A stretch of 64,000 nucleotides of DNA from WTFY01 sp965214675 (GTDB taxonomy: Bacteria; Pseudomonadota; Gammaproteobacteria; UBA4575), in NCBI GenBank assembly GCA_965214675.1, contig OZ243969.1, positions 1,054,001-1,118,000 of the forward strand. The letters are read 5' to 3'. Below the pieces are notes generated by a model. The model was not told the DNA's origin. It did no database searches and saw nothing but the letters and a program-made list of their open reading frames with translations. Shown piece after piece: positions 42,819 to 52,701 of the stretch; position 1 is the stretch's first letter, and every line of letters starts with the position of its first letter. A program made the translations under genes and the position numbers.

Positions 42819-43331
42819 TCAACGGTACTGCTCTCGTGCATCCTTGATTTCCGAGAAAACCGTAGTTCCGCCGCTCGTCTTGAGCAGCAGTACGCGGTAA
42901 GGAGAAAACTTGTTTTCCGATTCCATTCCCGGACTTCCGACAGGCATCCCGGGTACGACAAGACCTGCTGAATACTCAGGCGGAGCCTTAAAAAATTCCC
43001 GGATAAATTTTGCGGGTATATGGCCCTCAAATACATAGCCCTGTTCGGAGATGGCAGTATGGCAGGCCTGCAGCCGCGGAGCTATACCATGCTTCGCCTT
43101 GATCTTTCTCAGATCGGAAGGATGATGGACTGCCACCTCGAAACCTTCGGCCTCCATATGCTCGACCCACTTTGCACAACAGGTGCAGGTGGGGCTTTTG
43201 TACACGTCCAGCCTGATCTTTTCAGACGATGGCTCGTGTGCCTTGGATGCCTGCCCGGAATCCGTGTAGCCTGTATGGACCCCGAGTCCAAGCATCAGGA
43301 CAATCACAGATACATATCTAAAATAGCGCAT
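42819..43331 (-). CDS. DUF411 periplasmic metal-binding protein
   Basis: About 170 residues from MRYFRYVSVIVLMLGLGVHTG, a signal peptide. The DUF411 core contains YKSPTCTCCAKWVEHMEAEGFEV (a CxCC motif near residue 53), QACHTAI, YVFEGHIPAKFIREFF and GLVVPGMPVGSPGME, the last with Met and Gly typical of copper-binding members. Family members occur in copper-resistance loci, but here the gene follows purA, so the role is inferred only from the motif. Confidence 0.82.
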   Translation of the reverse strand: MRYFRYVSVIVLMLGLGVHTGYTDSGQASKAHEPSSEKIRLDVYKSPTCTCCAKWVEHMEAEGFEVAVHHPSDLRKIKAKHGIAPRLQACHTAISEQGYVFEGHIPAKFIREFFKAPPEYSAGLVVPGMPVGSPGMESENKFSPYRVLLLKTSGGTTVFSEIKDAREQYR

Positions 43332-43419
43332 CTGAACCTCCATTCAAATTTAAAGCCTTTGAGCCCGCCATGTACCAACAGGATTCCCTGTACACAGGGT
43401 CATCTGACACATTCCGGGA

Positions 43420-44712
43420 TCAGTAAATTGCATTGTTGATGATGCAGTGGCGACGATCCGGTCCTGTTGAAACCAGTTCAATGGGTACACCGGTCAGGTC
43501 CTGGATTCGGTCCAGGTACATGCGGGCCGTTGGTGGAAGCTGGTCCAGCGCGGTGGCCCCGGAAGTGGATTGCTGCCAGCCTTCCTGCGTTTCATAGACC
43601 GGCTCGCATCTTTCAAACGCGCGACCGTCCATGACCAGCGGGTCAAATGCCTGTCCATCACAGGTGTAGCCCGTGCAGATTTTGATCTCGTCAAGCCCGT
43701 CCAGAACATCGAGCTTGGTGATGCAAAGACCGCCCACCCCGCTGATCCGCACAGCGTGGCACAGTGCGACGGCATCCAGCCAACCGCACCGTCGTGCGCG
43801 GCCTGTCGTAGCACCAAATTCGCAGCCGCGTTCGGCGAGATGCCGACCGACCCCATCCGAAAGCTCTGTGGGAAATGGACCGCCCCCCACACGCGTGGTG
43901 TAGGCCTTCACGATGCCCAGTACGTGATCAAGGTCTCTGGGGCCGGTGCCGCTGCCTGTGCACACACCACCTGCGGTCGTATTCGAGGAGGTCACGAAGG
44001 GATACGTGCCATGATCGATATCCAGCAGCGTGCCCTGTGCGCCTTCAAAAAGAATGTTGCGTCCATCGGCACGTAACGCGCCGATCCGGCTCGAGACATC
44101 CGCTACCAGGGGTTCCAGCTTGTCCGCATGGTAACGGCAAAATTCCCGGGTTCGGCCAAGATCAATCGTTTCACACTTGAAATACTTGTCCAGCACAAAG
44201 TTGTGGTAATCCACGATCTGCTCCAGGCGCTCATCGCAGTACGACTCGTCAAACAGATCGCCGACTCTCAGCCCTCGCCTTGAAACCTTGTCTTCGTATG
44301 CGGGACCAATACCGCGTCCCGTCGTGCCAATTGCCGACTTACCCCGCTTTTGTTCGCGCGCCTGATCCAGCAGGATGTGATACGGCATGATCAGCGGACA
44401 GGCGGGAGATATCCGCAGTCGGCTGGCCACATGCACACCCTTTTGATCGAGCATGTCGATCTCCTCCTGCAAGGCATCTGGTGCCAGCACCACGCCGTTG
44501 CCAATCAGACACTCGACACCTTCATGCAGGATACCGGAAGGGATCAGATGCAAAATGGTCTTCTGATCTTCTACAACAATGGTGTGGCCCGCATTGTGCC
44601 CGCCCTGGAACCGCACCACGGCATCTGCATGCTCGGTGAGCATGTCCACGATTTTCCCTTTGCCCTCATCACCCCACTGGATTCCGAGGATTGCAACACT
44701 TCTGCTCATCAC
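43420..44712 (-). CDS. purA: Adenylosuccinate synthetase
   Basis: GTP-dependent enzyme joining IMP and aspartate in AMP synthesis. 430 residues: GIQWGDEGKGKIVDMLTE near the N-terminus, FQGGHNAGHTIV, the IGTTGRGIGPAYEDK loop near 125, FEGAQGTLLDIDHGTYPFVTSSN near 222 and TTGRARRCGWLDAV near 303. Encoded directly after hisZ, the common order. Confidence 0.97.
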   Translation of the reverse strand: MMSRSVAILGIQWGDEGKGKIVDMLTEHADAVVRFQGGHNAGHTIVVEDQKTILHLIPSGILHEGVECLIGNGVVLAPDALQEEIDMLDQKGVHVASRLRISPACPLIMPYHILLDQAREQKRGKSAIGTTGRGIGPAYEDKVSRRGLRVGDLFDESYCDERLEQIVDYHNFVLDKYFKCETIDLGRTREFCRYHADKLEPLVADVSSRIGALRADGRNILFEGAQGTLLDIDHGTYPFVTSSNTTAGGVCTGSGTGPRDLDHVLGIVKAYTTRVGGGPFPTELSDGVGRHLAERGCEFGATTGRARRCGWLDAVALCHAVRISGVGGLCITKLDVLDGLDEIKICTGYTCDGQAFDPLVMDGRAFERCEPVYETQEGWQQSTSGATALDQLPPTARMYLDRIQDLTGVPIELVSTGPDRRHCIINNAIY

Positions 44713-44716
44713 CTGT

Positions 44717-45910
44717 TCAGCCTATTTCTCTGACACACCATTGACTCCCTTTTTTTTCCAGCACGCGGTCACAGTGCATTGCCTGCGGGGTACTCTGCTG
44801 GCCGCGCAGACAACAAATCACCCGCTCACCCTGCTTTCTCAACCGGTCAACGGCACTCTGCAGTTCAGGGTCTTCCTCACAGGGTGCGAAAATACCGCGT
44901 CTTGGCGGACATTTCAGTGGAGAGATCTTGGCCAGCGCTTTCAGGTCCAGGCTGAAGCCGGTAGCGGGACGCGAATGCCCGAATACCTGCCCGATCATGT
45001 CATACCTGCCGCCGCGGGCAATCTGTTCACCCTGTCCAGAAATATAGGCCGCAAAGACTGCACCGTTTTCATAGTGATAGCCGCTGAGTGCGGCAAAATC
45101 GAAGTGCAGCTGAATGCCGGCCACCCGCTGTTGAATCCGCTTGGACAATGTCTCGACATAATCGATGTGCTCAATCGCACGGGCACCGGTTTCCTGGAGT
45201 AGCTTTTTTGCCCGCCCAATGACCGTTTCATCTCCACTCAGGTCAGAAAGTGCTATCAGGATTTCTCTCCAGGTTTCAGTCAGGGAACACTCCGATAATA
45301 ACCGTTCATACTCCGGCAACGCCCTTTGCTGCAGCAATGCCTGCAGGCTTCTGCGCTGATCTTCCCTGAGTCCGGCCTGCTCTACTATCGCATCAAAAAC
45401 ACCGACATGCCCAAGATCAAGACAAATATTTTCAATCCCCACCAGCTGCAATGCCTCGAGCATGAGACAGATCACTTCCACATCGCTGTCCACACCCGCG
45501 TGTCCATACAGTTCGGCACCCAGTTGCAACGGGCTGCGTGACATGTCACGCCCATCAGGCCGGGTGTGCAGGACCGTACCCAGATAACAAAAGCGCGCCG
45601 GTGCATCCTGCTTCAGCCTGTGTGCATCGATGCGCGCCACTTGTGGCGTCATATCGGCACGTACGCCCATCATGCGCCCGGTCAGCTGGTCCGTTACCTT
45701 GAACGTCTGGAGGTCCAGATCATCACTGGGGCCGACCAGCAGCGATTCAAGGTATTCGATGAGGGGCGTGATCACAAGTTCGTATCCCCATGAGGAAAAC
45801 ATGTCGAGCAATGTGCGCCTGTAGTGCTCGAGCCAGGCGGCCTCATCCGGCAGTGATTCCTCGATGCCCTCAGGCAACAGCCACCGATTGCGGTTACTCA
45901 TCGCACTCAC
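44717..45910 (-). CDS. hisZ: ATP phosphoribosyltransferase regulatory subunit
   Basis: HisRS-like protein without synthetase activity that regulates short-form HisG in histidine synthesis. 397 residues: LLPEGIEESLPDEAAWLEHYR, MVGVRADMTPQVARIDAHRL-like segment (GVRADMTPQVARIDAHRL) and ARGGRYDMIGQVFGHSRPATGFS. It lacks the C-terminal anticodon-binding domain of HisRS, which is present in hisS at 1-1103. Its 3' end lies 5 bases before purA. Confidence 0.93.
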   Translation of the reverse strand: MSAMSNRNRWLLPEGIEESLPDEAAWLEHYRRTLLDMFSSWGYELVITPLIEYLESLLVGPSDDLDLQTFKVTDQLTGRMMGVRADMTPQVARIDAHRLKQDAPARFCYLGTVLHTRPDGRDMSRSPLQLGAELYGHAGVDSDVEVICLMLEALQLVGIENICLDLGHVGVFDAIVEQAGLREDQRRSLQALLQQRALPEYERLLSECSLTETWREILIALSDLSGDETVIGRAKKLLQETGARAIEHIDYVETLSKRIQQRVAGIQLHFDFAALSGYHYENGAVFAAYISGQGEQIARGGRYDMIGQVFGHSRPATGFSLDLKALAKISPLKCPPRRGIFAPCEEDPELQSAVDRLRKQGERVICCLRGQQSTPQAMHCDRVLEKKGSQWCVREIG

Positions 45911-46101
45911 CCGGCCAGCCTGAGAATGTACAAAAGGACGACACCGAGCGTGATGCTCGCAAGTCCGGCGATTCGAAGCGCCTGGCCAGACATCTGGTCC
46001 AGCTGCGCCAATGCCTGCTTGAATTTATCCGGTGCAAGAAAGGGGAAGATACCTTCGAGCACAAGCACCAGTGCAACAGCGACCAGTAATTCATTCCACA
46101 T
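45907..46101 (-). CDS. DUF2065 small membrane protein
   Basis: 64 residues with two hydrophobic segments (LLVAVALVLVLEGIFPFLAP and IAGLASITLGVVLLYILRL) around a short helix (KFKQALAQLDQMSGQALR). This is the DUF2065 pattern found between hflC and hisZ/purA in many gammaproteobacteria. Stop overlaps the hisZ start by 4 bases. Function unknown. Confidence 0.88.
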   Translation of the reverse strand: MWNELLVAVALVLVLEGIFPFLAPDKFKQALAQLDQMSGQALRIAGLASITLGVVLLYILRLAG

Positions 46102-46129
46102 GAAAACGGATAAGTCGTGAGAACAGCTA

Positions 46130-46990
46130 CTATTGCTCAGACTTCTTGAAGTAACGGAAGAATTCGGAATCCGGCTCCATGATCAGAAAATCGTTGCCGC
46201 CACTGAACGTGTTGATGTACGCCTTCAAGCTTCGAGTGAAACTGTAGAACTCTTCATTGAGCTGATACGCATCAGCATAAATCTGTGCAGACTTTGCATC
46301 ACCATCCCCGCGAATTTGCTCTGCCTCGTTGTAGGCATTGGCCAGAATGATGGTCCGTTGCTTGTCAGCAGTCGCCTGTATGACCTCCGCCTGCTCTTTA
46401 CCGCGTGCACGAAAATCTTTGGCGACCCGGTCCCGTTCAGCACGCATGCGGTTGAACACCGACTCACTCACATCATCCGGCAAATCAATTTTGCTGACAC
46501 GTACATCCACCACCTTGATCCCAAAATTCTTGGCTTCCTGATTGGACTGTATCTGGATGACATCCATGATTTCACTGCGCTCGCCGGATACGACCTCCTG
46601 GATGGTTCGTTTACCAAATTCATTCTTAAGGCCATCCACAAGTATCAGTTCAAGACGCTGGTTCGCCCTCAACTCCTGTCCGCCTGTGGCAATAAAGTAT
46701 TTCTCCACGTCCTCGATACGCCACTTCGCATAGAAGTCGACCTTGACGTACTTTTTCTCACTCGTCGGAAATTCCGTGGGCGGCACATCCAGCGTGAGGA
46801 TGCGTCCATCGTTAAACTTGATCTTGTGCACGATGGGAATCTTGAAATGCAGACCTGGCGCAAGCGTTGCATCCTTGATTTCACCAAATTGCACCTTGAT
46901 GGCTTTCTGGCGCTGGTCCACCGTGAAGGTGAATGCCCAGATCGCAATGATCGTGGCAATGATTACCCCTAAAGTAAGCTTGCTGCTCAT
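46130..46990 (-). CDS. hflC: HflC, membrane protease regulator
   Basis: Band-7/SPFH protein that with HflK surrounds and modulates the FtsH protease. Start MSSKLTLGVIIATIIAIWAF places a membrane helix at the N-terminus; the ATG follows the hflK stop closely. SPFH core KAIKVQFGEIKDATLAPGLHFKIP and a helical C-terminal part (RMRAERDRVAKDFRARGKEQ). About 286 residues, normal. Confidence 0.94.
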   Translation of the reverse strand: MSSKLTLGVIIATIIAIWAFTFTVDQRQKAIKVQFGEIKDATLAPGLHFKIPIVHKIKFNDGRILTLDVPPTEFPTSEKKYVKVDFYAKWRIEDVEKYFIATGGQELRANQRLELILVDGLKNEFGKRTIQEVVSGERSEIMDVIQIQSNQEAKNFGIKVVDVRVSKIDLPDDVSESVFNRMRAERDRVAKDFRARGKEQAEVIQATADKQRTIILANAYNEAEQIRGDGDAKSAQIYADAYQLNEEFYSFTRSLKAYINTFSGGNDFLIMEPDSEFFRYFKKSEQ

Positions 46991-46991
46991 A

Positions 46992-48140
46992 TCAGCGCCC
47001 TCCTCCCCGTCCACGTGTGGGTCGTGTCATGCCGCTTTGCGGGTTGCTCATACCGATATCCGAGGGAAGCCGGTCCTGAATCCCAGCTGAATTTCCTGTC
47101 ATTGGGCGTTGTTTGATGAGCTGGTCCAGCGGCAGATAAATCAGGTTGTTTCCCCCTTCAACATCCATGAGCAGCTTGTTGCTGTTGGCATATACCGACT
47201 CGACGGCTTCGAGATACAGGCGCTCGCGGGTCACTGCCGGTGCCTTCTCGTACTCGCCCAGCAACTTCAGAAACCGCTTGGCCTCCCCTTCCGAGTTTGC
47301 GATCACACGATCACGATAGGCGTCGGCTTCCTGCAGCAGCCTGGCGGCTTCACCGCGTGCCTGGGGAAGGATGCTGTTCGCATAGGCCTCAGCTTCCTTG
47401 ATGTAGCGGTCGTAGTCCTCCCTGGATTTGATCGCATCTGAAAACGCTGCCTTGACCGGGTCCGGTGGCAGGGACTTCTCCAGGTTCACTTTCTGAATGT
47501 AGATGCCGGAACCATACTCGTCCATGATGCCCTGCAGGAGTTCCCGGGTGACACTGGAAATTTGTCCACGTCCTTCAAACAGGACAAAGTCGATCGTGCT
47601 CTTGCCCACGATTTGGCGCACCGCACTTTCCATGGCATCTTTTACTGTCACGTCAGGATCGCGCAAATTGAACAGGTAGTCCTCGGCGTTCTTGATCTTG
47701 TACTGTGCCTCCAGTGCCACCTCGACAATATTTTCATCCTGCGTCAGCATTGCCGTCTTGTTCGTGACTTCACGGACTTCGTCAATGTTGACAATTTCAA
47801 CCCGTTCGATCGGAAACGGGATATGCCAGTTCAGTCCCGCGGTCGTGGTCTGGCTGTATTTCCCGAAACGCAGCTCAACCCCCCGCTCGGCCTGCTGCAC
47901 GGTATAAAAGCCGAACCTGTCAAACACGCCCCAGATTGCGATAACCGCAATCAGTGCGAGCCAGACATAATGACCTTTGGGATCTCCGGAACCATCACGT
48001 CGCTTGCCGGAACCGAAAATCCCGCCAAATTTCTTGCCAAGGTTACGAAAAACCTCATCCAGGTCAGGCGGTCCCTGATTGCTCGACTTCTGGCCCCAGG
48101 GGTCATCATCTTTGCCACCTTGTGGGCTGTTCCAGGGCAT
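46992..48140 (-). CDS. hflK: HflK, membrane protease regulator
   Basis: SPFH partner of HflC. 382 residues: Gly/Asp-rich N-terminus (MPWNSPQGGKDDDPWGQK), a membrane helix (YVWLALIAVIAIWGVFDRFG), SPFH domain (ERGVELRFGKYSQTTTAGLNWHIPFP) and the coiled region SREDYDRYIKEAEAYANSILPQARGEA. Ends in a Gly/Arg-rich tail. Confidence 0.94.
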   Translation of the reverse strand: MPWNSPQGGKDDDPWGQKSSNQGPPDLDEVFRNLGKKFGGIFGSGKRRDGSGDPKGHYVWLALIAVIAIWGVFDRFGFYTVQQAERGVELRFGKYSQTTTAGLNWHIPFPIERVEIVNIDEVREVTNKTAMLTQDENIVEVALEAQYKIKNAEDYLFNLRDPDVTVKDAMESAVRQIVGKSTIDFVLFEGRGQISSVTRELLQGIMDEYGSGIYIQKVNLEKSLPPDPVKAAFSDAIKSREDYDRYIKEAEAYANSILPQARGEAARLLQEADAYRDRVIANSEGEAKRFLKLLGEYEKAPAVTRERLYLEAVESVYANSNKLLMDVEGGNNLIYLPLDQLIKQRPMTGNSAGIQDRLPSDIGMSNPQSGMTRPTRGRGGGR

Positions 48141-48228
48141 AAGTTATTCTCCAAGAATGATTTCTGAACTAACGCTTAAATACTGAAGGCAGTCGGGTAT
48201 TGTATCAAGCTACTGGCAAAAAGCAGCT

Positions 48229-49512
48229 TCAACCTGCAAGCTGCTCAGTCTGCTCTGCGATTTGGTATTCAGCAAATTGCTTGACGCTTTGCGCAGGCAC
48301 CTCGGCTTCTATCTGCCAATGGCCTTCGTCATCGACAAATTCCTGCACGACATGGTCTTTGGCATACAGCTCGCTGCGTATGTTTCCTGCCGAGGGCGGT
48401 AACCGCAGCCAGATACACGTACTCTGAACGTCAAAATACTGCCTCAAGGCCTGCGCCAGCAGCTCCAGACCCTGCCCCTGCAACGCCGATACCCATACCT
48501 GCTGTATACGGCCCTGTGAATCCAACTGAATGTTAGGCAGCATATTGATCAGATCGATTTTATTGTAAACCATTATCTGGGGTATATCCAAAGCGTTGAT
48601 CTGCCGGAGTACGGCCTCGACCTCGAGAATATTGTGCGTCCGGTTGTCATCACCCGCATCGACAATATGCAATAGCAGGTCAGCTTCTCCGGTCTCCTGC
48701 AACGTCGCATGAAAGGCCTCAATGAGGTCATGTGGCAGGTCTTGTATAAAGCCCACCGTATCCGCCAGTACCACGTGCCTGCTTTTCGAGAGCGGCATGC
48801 GCCGCAACGTGGGATCGAGGGTAGCGAACAGTTTGTCTGCCGAGTACACGCTGGCATTGGTAAGCCGGTTAAACAAAGTGGACTTTCCGGCATTGGTATA
48901 GCCGACCAGGGCCACGGTCGGGGTTGTGGTCTTGCGGCGCGCTGCCCGCCCCTGGTTGCGCTGGATGCGTATTTTTTCCAGGCGCTTGGAAATTTGCTTG
49001 ATGCGCTGCCTCAGCATGCGCCGGTCGGATTCCAGCTGCTTCTCACCCGGGCCACGCAGGCCAATGCCGCCCTTCTGGCGTTCCAGGTGGCTCCATCCAC
49101 GGACCAGCCGAGTGGAAAGATATTTCAACTGGGCAAGTTCGACTTGCAGCTTTCCTTCATAGGAGCGCGCACGCTGGGCAAATATATCCAGGATCAAGCC
49201 GGTTCTGTCCAGCACCCGCCTTTTGCAGATTTTCTCCAGGTTGCGTTCCTGGCTGGGGGAAAGGGCATAGTTGAAAATAACGATGTCGGCATTCAGCAGG
49301 CAGGCCAACTGTGCCAACTCGGACGCCTTGCCACTGCCAATCAGCAGTTTCGCATCCGGTGTGTCGCGCTGTACCGTAATGACGGTGGCGATCTCTGCAC
49401 CAACTGAGCGTGCGAGCTCTTGAAATTCGTTCAGGTCCTGATTGTTCGACACGCTTCGAAAACGCGTGTGTACGAGGATTACTCGCTCGCCGGTATCGGG
49501 ACGTTCAAACAA
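48229..49512 (-). CDS. hflX: HflX, ribosome-associated GTPase
   Basis: GTPase that splits stalled or heat-damaged ribosomes. 427 residues: N-terminal domain (LLIGSGKASELAQLACLLNADIVIFN), HflX linker RTGLILDIFAQRARSYEGKLQVELAQL, G1 ALVGYTNAGKSTLFNRLTN near 205, G3 LADTVGFIQDLPHDL and G4 VYNKIDLIN. Position after hfq is standard. Confidence 0.95.
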   Translation of the reverse strand: MFERPDTGERVILVHTRFRSVSNNQDLNEFQELARSVGAEIATVITVQRDTPDAKLLIGSGKASELAQLACLLNADIVIFNYALSPSQERNLEKICKRRVLDRTGLILDIFAQRARSYEGKLQVELAQLKYLSTRLVRGWSHLERQKGGIGLRGPGEKQLESDRRMLRQRIKQISKRLEKIRIQRNQGRAARRKTTTPTVALVGYTNAGKSTLFNRLTNASVYSADKLFATLDPTLRRMPLSKSRHVVLADTVGFIQDLPHDLIEAFHATLQETGEADLLLHIVDAGDDNRTHNILEVEAVLRQINALDIPQIMVYNKIDLINMLPNIQLDSQGRIQQVWVSALQGQGLELLAQALRQYFDVQSTCIWLRLPPSAGNIRSELYAKDHVVQEFVDDEGHWQIEAEVPAQSVKQFAEYQIAEQTEQLAG

Positions 49513-49550
49513 ATATTCTCTCCACTCCGGTGCAGTCAGCGAAGGACTGG

Positions 49551-49790
49551 CTAATCGCTTCGCTCATCGTTATAGGGGACCTTCACCATGCGCGACGGAA
49601 CGATCGTCGAAATCGCATGCTTGTAGACCATCTGATTGACACTGTTTTTTAACAAAACCACAAACTGATCGAAAGAATCCACTTGGCCCTGTAGCTTAAT
49701 TCCATTTACGAGATAGACTGAAACAGGAACTTTTTCTTTCCGCAAGGCGTTCAGGAAAGGCTCCTGCAGAGTTTGTCCTTTTGACATCAC
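49551..49790 (-). CDS. hfq: RNA chaperone Hfq
   Basis: 79-residue Sm-like protein that pairs small RNAs with mRNAs. MSKGQTLQEPFLNALRKEKVPVSVYLVNGIKLQG (Sm1) and NSVNQMVYKHAISTIVPSR (Sm2, YKHA motif) are complete; the C-terminal tail is short. Confidence 0.97.
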   Translation of the reverse strand: MMSKGQTLQEPFLNALRKEKVPVSVYLVNGIKLQGQVDSFDQFVVLLKNSVNQMVYKHAISTIVPSRMVKVPYNDERSD

Positions 49791-49849
49791 TGTAGTACCC
49801 CTAGTTCATTTTGTATTGTTCTTAACTACCTACGAGCGAGTTGTCACCC

Positions 49850-50809
49850 TCATTGGTTTCGTGTACCTGTAGTGTAACAGGTCGATGTTCCCATATGGGA
49901 ATGAATTGTGTGATAGATATTATCAATATCACATGGCTCGGTACTGACCCGCGTCAGTCCCGTTTCACTGCGCAACCAGGTCAGTTGTCTTTTTGCAAGT
50001 TGGCGGGTCGCCGCGAGTACTTTCTCGCGCATGGTCTCGTAGCTGTACACACCGCCAAGATAGTTCCACGCCTGCCGATAACCGACGGACCGGATGGATG
50101 GCAAACCATCATGCAGGTCCTCCCTGTGCCACAAGGTCTCAACCTCATCCAGAAACCCGCCCTTCAGCATTTCATCAAAACGCTCGCTGATACGCTGATG
50201 CAGCAGGCCCCGGTCCTCCGGTATCAATGCAATCTTCAGTGCACGCAATACCGGTTTCGGCATGCCTGATCTTGTATGCCATACACTGATCGGAATGCCG
50301 CTCGCCCGGTAGACCTCGAGTGCGCGCTGAATGCGTTGTGGATCATTCGGATGAATGTGTAAAGCCGCTTTCGGATCCACTTGTGCAAGCTGTGCATGCA
50401 CGGCTTTCCAGCCGGTCTTTTTCGCCTCACGGGAGATTTCTTCCCGGATGCGCGAATTGGCCCTGGGCAGGTTGGACAGACCGCGCAACAGCGCCCTGAA
50501 ATAGAGCATGGTTCCACCCACCAGCAGGGGGATACGCCCGCGCCCATGGATTTCCCGGAGGGCGCCCAGGGCATCCGCCCTGAAATTTGCGACCGAATAG
50601 ATTTCAACAGGGTCGAGGATGTCGATCAGATGATGAGGAACAGCCTGGCGAATGGCTGCACCGGGTTTGGCAGAACCGATGTCCATGTGCCGGTAAACCA
50701 TCACCGAGTCCACACTGATGATCTCGCACGGAAACTCGGCTGCAATCCTCAATGCAAGTCCGGTTTTGCCGCTGGCCGTCGGGCCCATCAGGCAAACTGC
50801 AGGGATCAT
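49850..50809 (-). CDS. miaA: tRNA dimethylallyltransferase
   Basis: Adds dimethylallyl to A37 of tRNAs reading UNN codons. Start set at MIPAVCLMGPTASGKTGLALRI, where the P-loop domain begins; an upstream extension would overlap mutL. Other signatures: ISVDSVMVYRHMDIGSAKP, HHLIDILDP, VGGTMLYFRALLRGL and YRQAWNYLGG. About 319 residues. Confidence 0.95.
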   Translation of the reverse strand: MIPAVCLMGPTASGKTGLALRIAAEFPCEIISVDSVMVYRHMDIGSAKPGAAIRQAVPHHLIDILDPVEIYSVANFRADALGALREIHGRGRIPLLVGGTMLYFRALLRGLSNLPRANSRIREEISREAKKTGWKAVHAQLAQVDPKAALHIHPNDPQRIQRALEVYRASGIPISVWHTRSGMPKPVLRALKIALIPEDRGLLHQRISERFDEMLKGGFLDEVETLWHREDLHDGLPSIRSVGYRQAWNYLGGVYSYETMREKVLAATRQLAKRQLTWLRSETGLTRVSTEPCDIDNIYHTIHSHMGTSTCYTTGTRNQ

Positions 50810-50859
50810 GTCCAATCGCTGTGTATCAAGGGATACGAAATCTGCACGCGGCCCTCGCG

Positions 50860-52701
50860 TTACTGGCCACGCTTGAACAGTTTGTCCAGTTGCGCCACGC
50901 TCAGCTGCACCCAGGTCGGTCGTCCATGATTGCATTGCGCACTTCGTTCCGTTGCCTCCATTTCCCGCAACAGGGCATTCATCTCGGAAACCATGAGCTT
51001 GCGGTTGGCACGGACGGAACCATGACAGGCCATGGTGGACAAAAGCTCATTGCTGGCCTGCTCGAGGCGTCCTGAGGATTCAAATTCACCCAGGTCCGAC
51101 AGTGCGTCGCGCACCAGGCTCTCGACGTTGATTCCAGCCTGTTGCAACAGGGCCGGAATCTCGCGCACGATCATGCTCTGCTCCCCGAACCGCTCCACCT
51201 TGAATCCGAATTTGGCGAACAGGGGCGCATGCTGCTCTGCCAGGGCCGCTTCCTGTGTGCCAAGTTCAAGGGTCAGCGGCACCAGCAGTGCCTGCGCCGC
51301 AATGCCCTGTTGCTGAAACGATGTCTTGAGCTTTTCATACACAATGCGCTCGTGCGCGGCATGCATGTCGACAATGATCAGACCCTCGGCATTTTGCGCA
51401 AGGATATAAATGCCTTGCAGCTGGGCCAGGGCAAATCCCAGAGGCGGCATCGATTCTGCATCCTCCATTGCAGTACTGCCTTTTACCTCGTCAGGGACAG
51501 GCTCGTGCGAGATCAGGGCTCCGTAAAGATCAACGGCCGCCTGCGCCTGCAGTGCATGCTGCGGTCGATTTGGAAGTCCGTCTGAAAACGGCAGCGGACC
51601 GGAGGGGCGCGGTATGCCGGTAGGCATGTAGTCACTCACGACTTCACGGTACCTCCCCGCAGCCTGTTGCCCGGATTCAGGCATGGTTTCAGCGATTGCC
51701 TTGCCCACCGTATGGCGGACGAACTCGTGCACGTACCGGGCCTGGCGGAAACGGACTTCATGCTTCATGGGGTGGGCATTGACATCGACCTGTGCAGGAT
51801 CGACTTCCAGGAACAACACGAAGGCTGGAAAACGGCCGTGGTACAGAACGTCCTGGTAGGCCCGCTTGATCGCGTGCGCAATCACCTTGTCGCGTATCAC
51901 GCGGCCATTGACATAGAAATATTGCAGGTCCGCCTGGGCGCGCGAGAAGGTCGGCAGGCTGATCCAGCCGTGCATGCGCAGGTCCTGTGCAGACTTTTCC
52001 AGATAGATGCTCTGTTCGGAAAATTTACTTCCGCAGGCCTGCTGCAGACGCCGGACCATGCCCGTCTGATCCACCGCAGCATCGAAGTCCAGACAGCTTC
52101 GCCCATTGTGTCGAACCGACAGAACCACATCGAAACGGCTCAGGGCGAGCTTGAGCAGCATGGACTGGCAATGTTGCCATTCCGTTTTTTCAGTTCGCAG
52201 GAACTTCTTGCGTGCGGGTACATTGAAAAATAGGTTCCTTACCTCGACCGCGGTACCCTTTTCCTGGCGCACCGGTGCAGCGTCTTCCAGAAATTCCCCA
52301 CCTTCGGCCGCAATCTTCCAGCCTTGGTTCGTCTTGTCTCCGGGATTGGAGGCCAGGCTGAACCTGGACACTGCTGCAATACTGGACAAGGCCTCTCCGC
52401 GAAATCCCAGGGTGGTGATGTACTCGAGATCTTCGGCAGAGGATATCTTGCTCGTGGCATGGCGCTGCAGAGCCAGCATGAGTTCTTCCCTGGGAATCCC
52501 GTGACCATTGTCACAGACCCGGATGCGCTCCATGCCTCCACGCTCAATATCCACAGACACCTCCGTGGCACCGGCATCCAGGGCATTTTCAAGAAGCTCC
52601 TTCAGGACAGAAGCGGGACGTTCGATGACCTCGCCCGCCGCAATCTGGTTCACGAGTTGTGGAGACAGGTGCTGGATGGGCGATGCGGGCAGTCTGCTCA
52701 T
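50860..52701 (-). CDS. mutL: DNA mismatch repair protein MutL
   Basis: ATPase of the GHKL family that couples MutS to downstream repair. 613 residues: LSPQLVNQIAAGEVIERPASVLKELLENALDAG (ATP lid motif), TLGFRGEALSSIAAVSRF, and LFFNVPARKKFLR. The C-terminal domain carries DMHAAHERIVYE, which fits the DQHAxxExxxxE endonuclease motif except Met for Gln; E. coli MutL lacks this motif. This suggests nicking by MutL itself and a MutH-independent pathway. Confidence 0.95.
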   Translation of the reverse strand: MSRLPASPIQHLSPQLVNQIAAGEVIERPASVLKELLENALDAGATEVSVDIERGGMERIRVCDNGHGIPREELMLALQRHATSKISSAEDLEYITTLGFRGEALSSIAAVSRFSLASNPGDKTNQGWKIAAEGGEFLEDAAPVRQEKGTAVEVRNLFFNVPARKKFLRTEKTEWQHCQSMLLKLALSRFDVVLSVRHNGRSCLDFDAAVDQTGMVRRLQQACGSKFSEQSIYLEKSAQDLRMHGWISLPTFSRAQADLQYFYVNGRVIRDKVIAHAIKRAYQDVLYHGRFPAFVLFLEVDPAQVDVNAHPMKHEVRFRQARYVHEFVRHTVGKAIAETMPESGQQAAGRYREVVSDYMPTGIPRPSGPLPFSDGLPNRPQHALQAQAAVDLYGALISHEPVPDEVKGSTAMEDAESMPPLGFALAQLQGIYILAQNAEGLIIVDMHAAHERIVYEKLKTSFQQQGIAAQALLVPLTLELGTQEAALAEQHAPLFAKFGFKVERFGEQSMIVREIPALLQQAGINVESLVRDALSDLGEFESSGRLEQASNELLSTMACHGSVRANRKLMVSEMNALLREMEATERSAQCNHGRPTWVQLSVAQLDKLFKRGQ

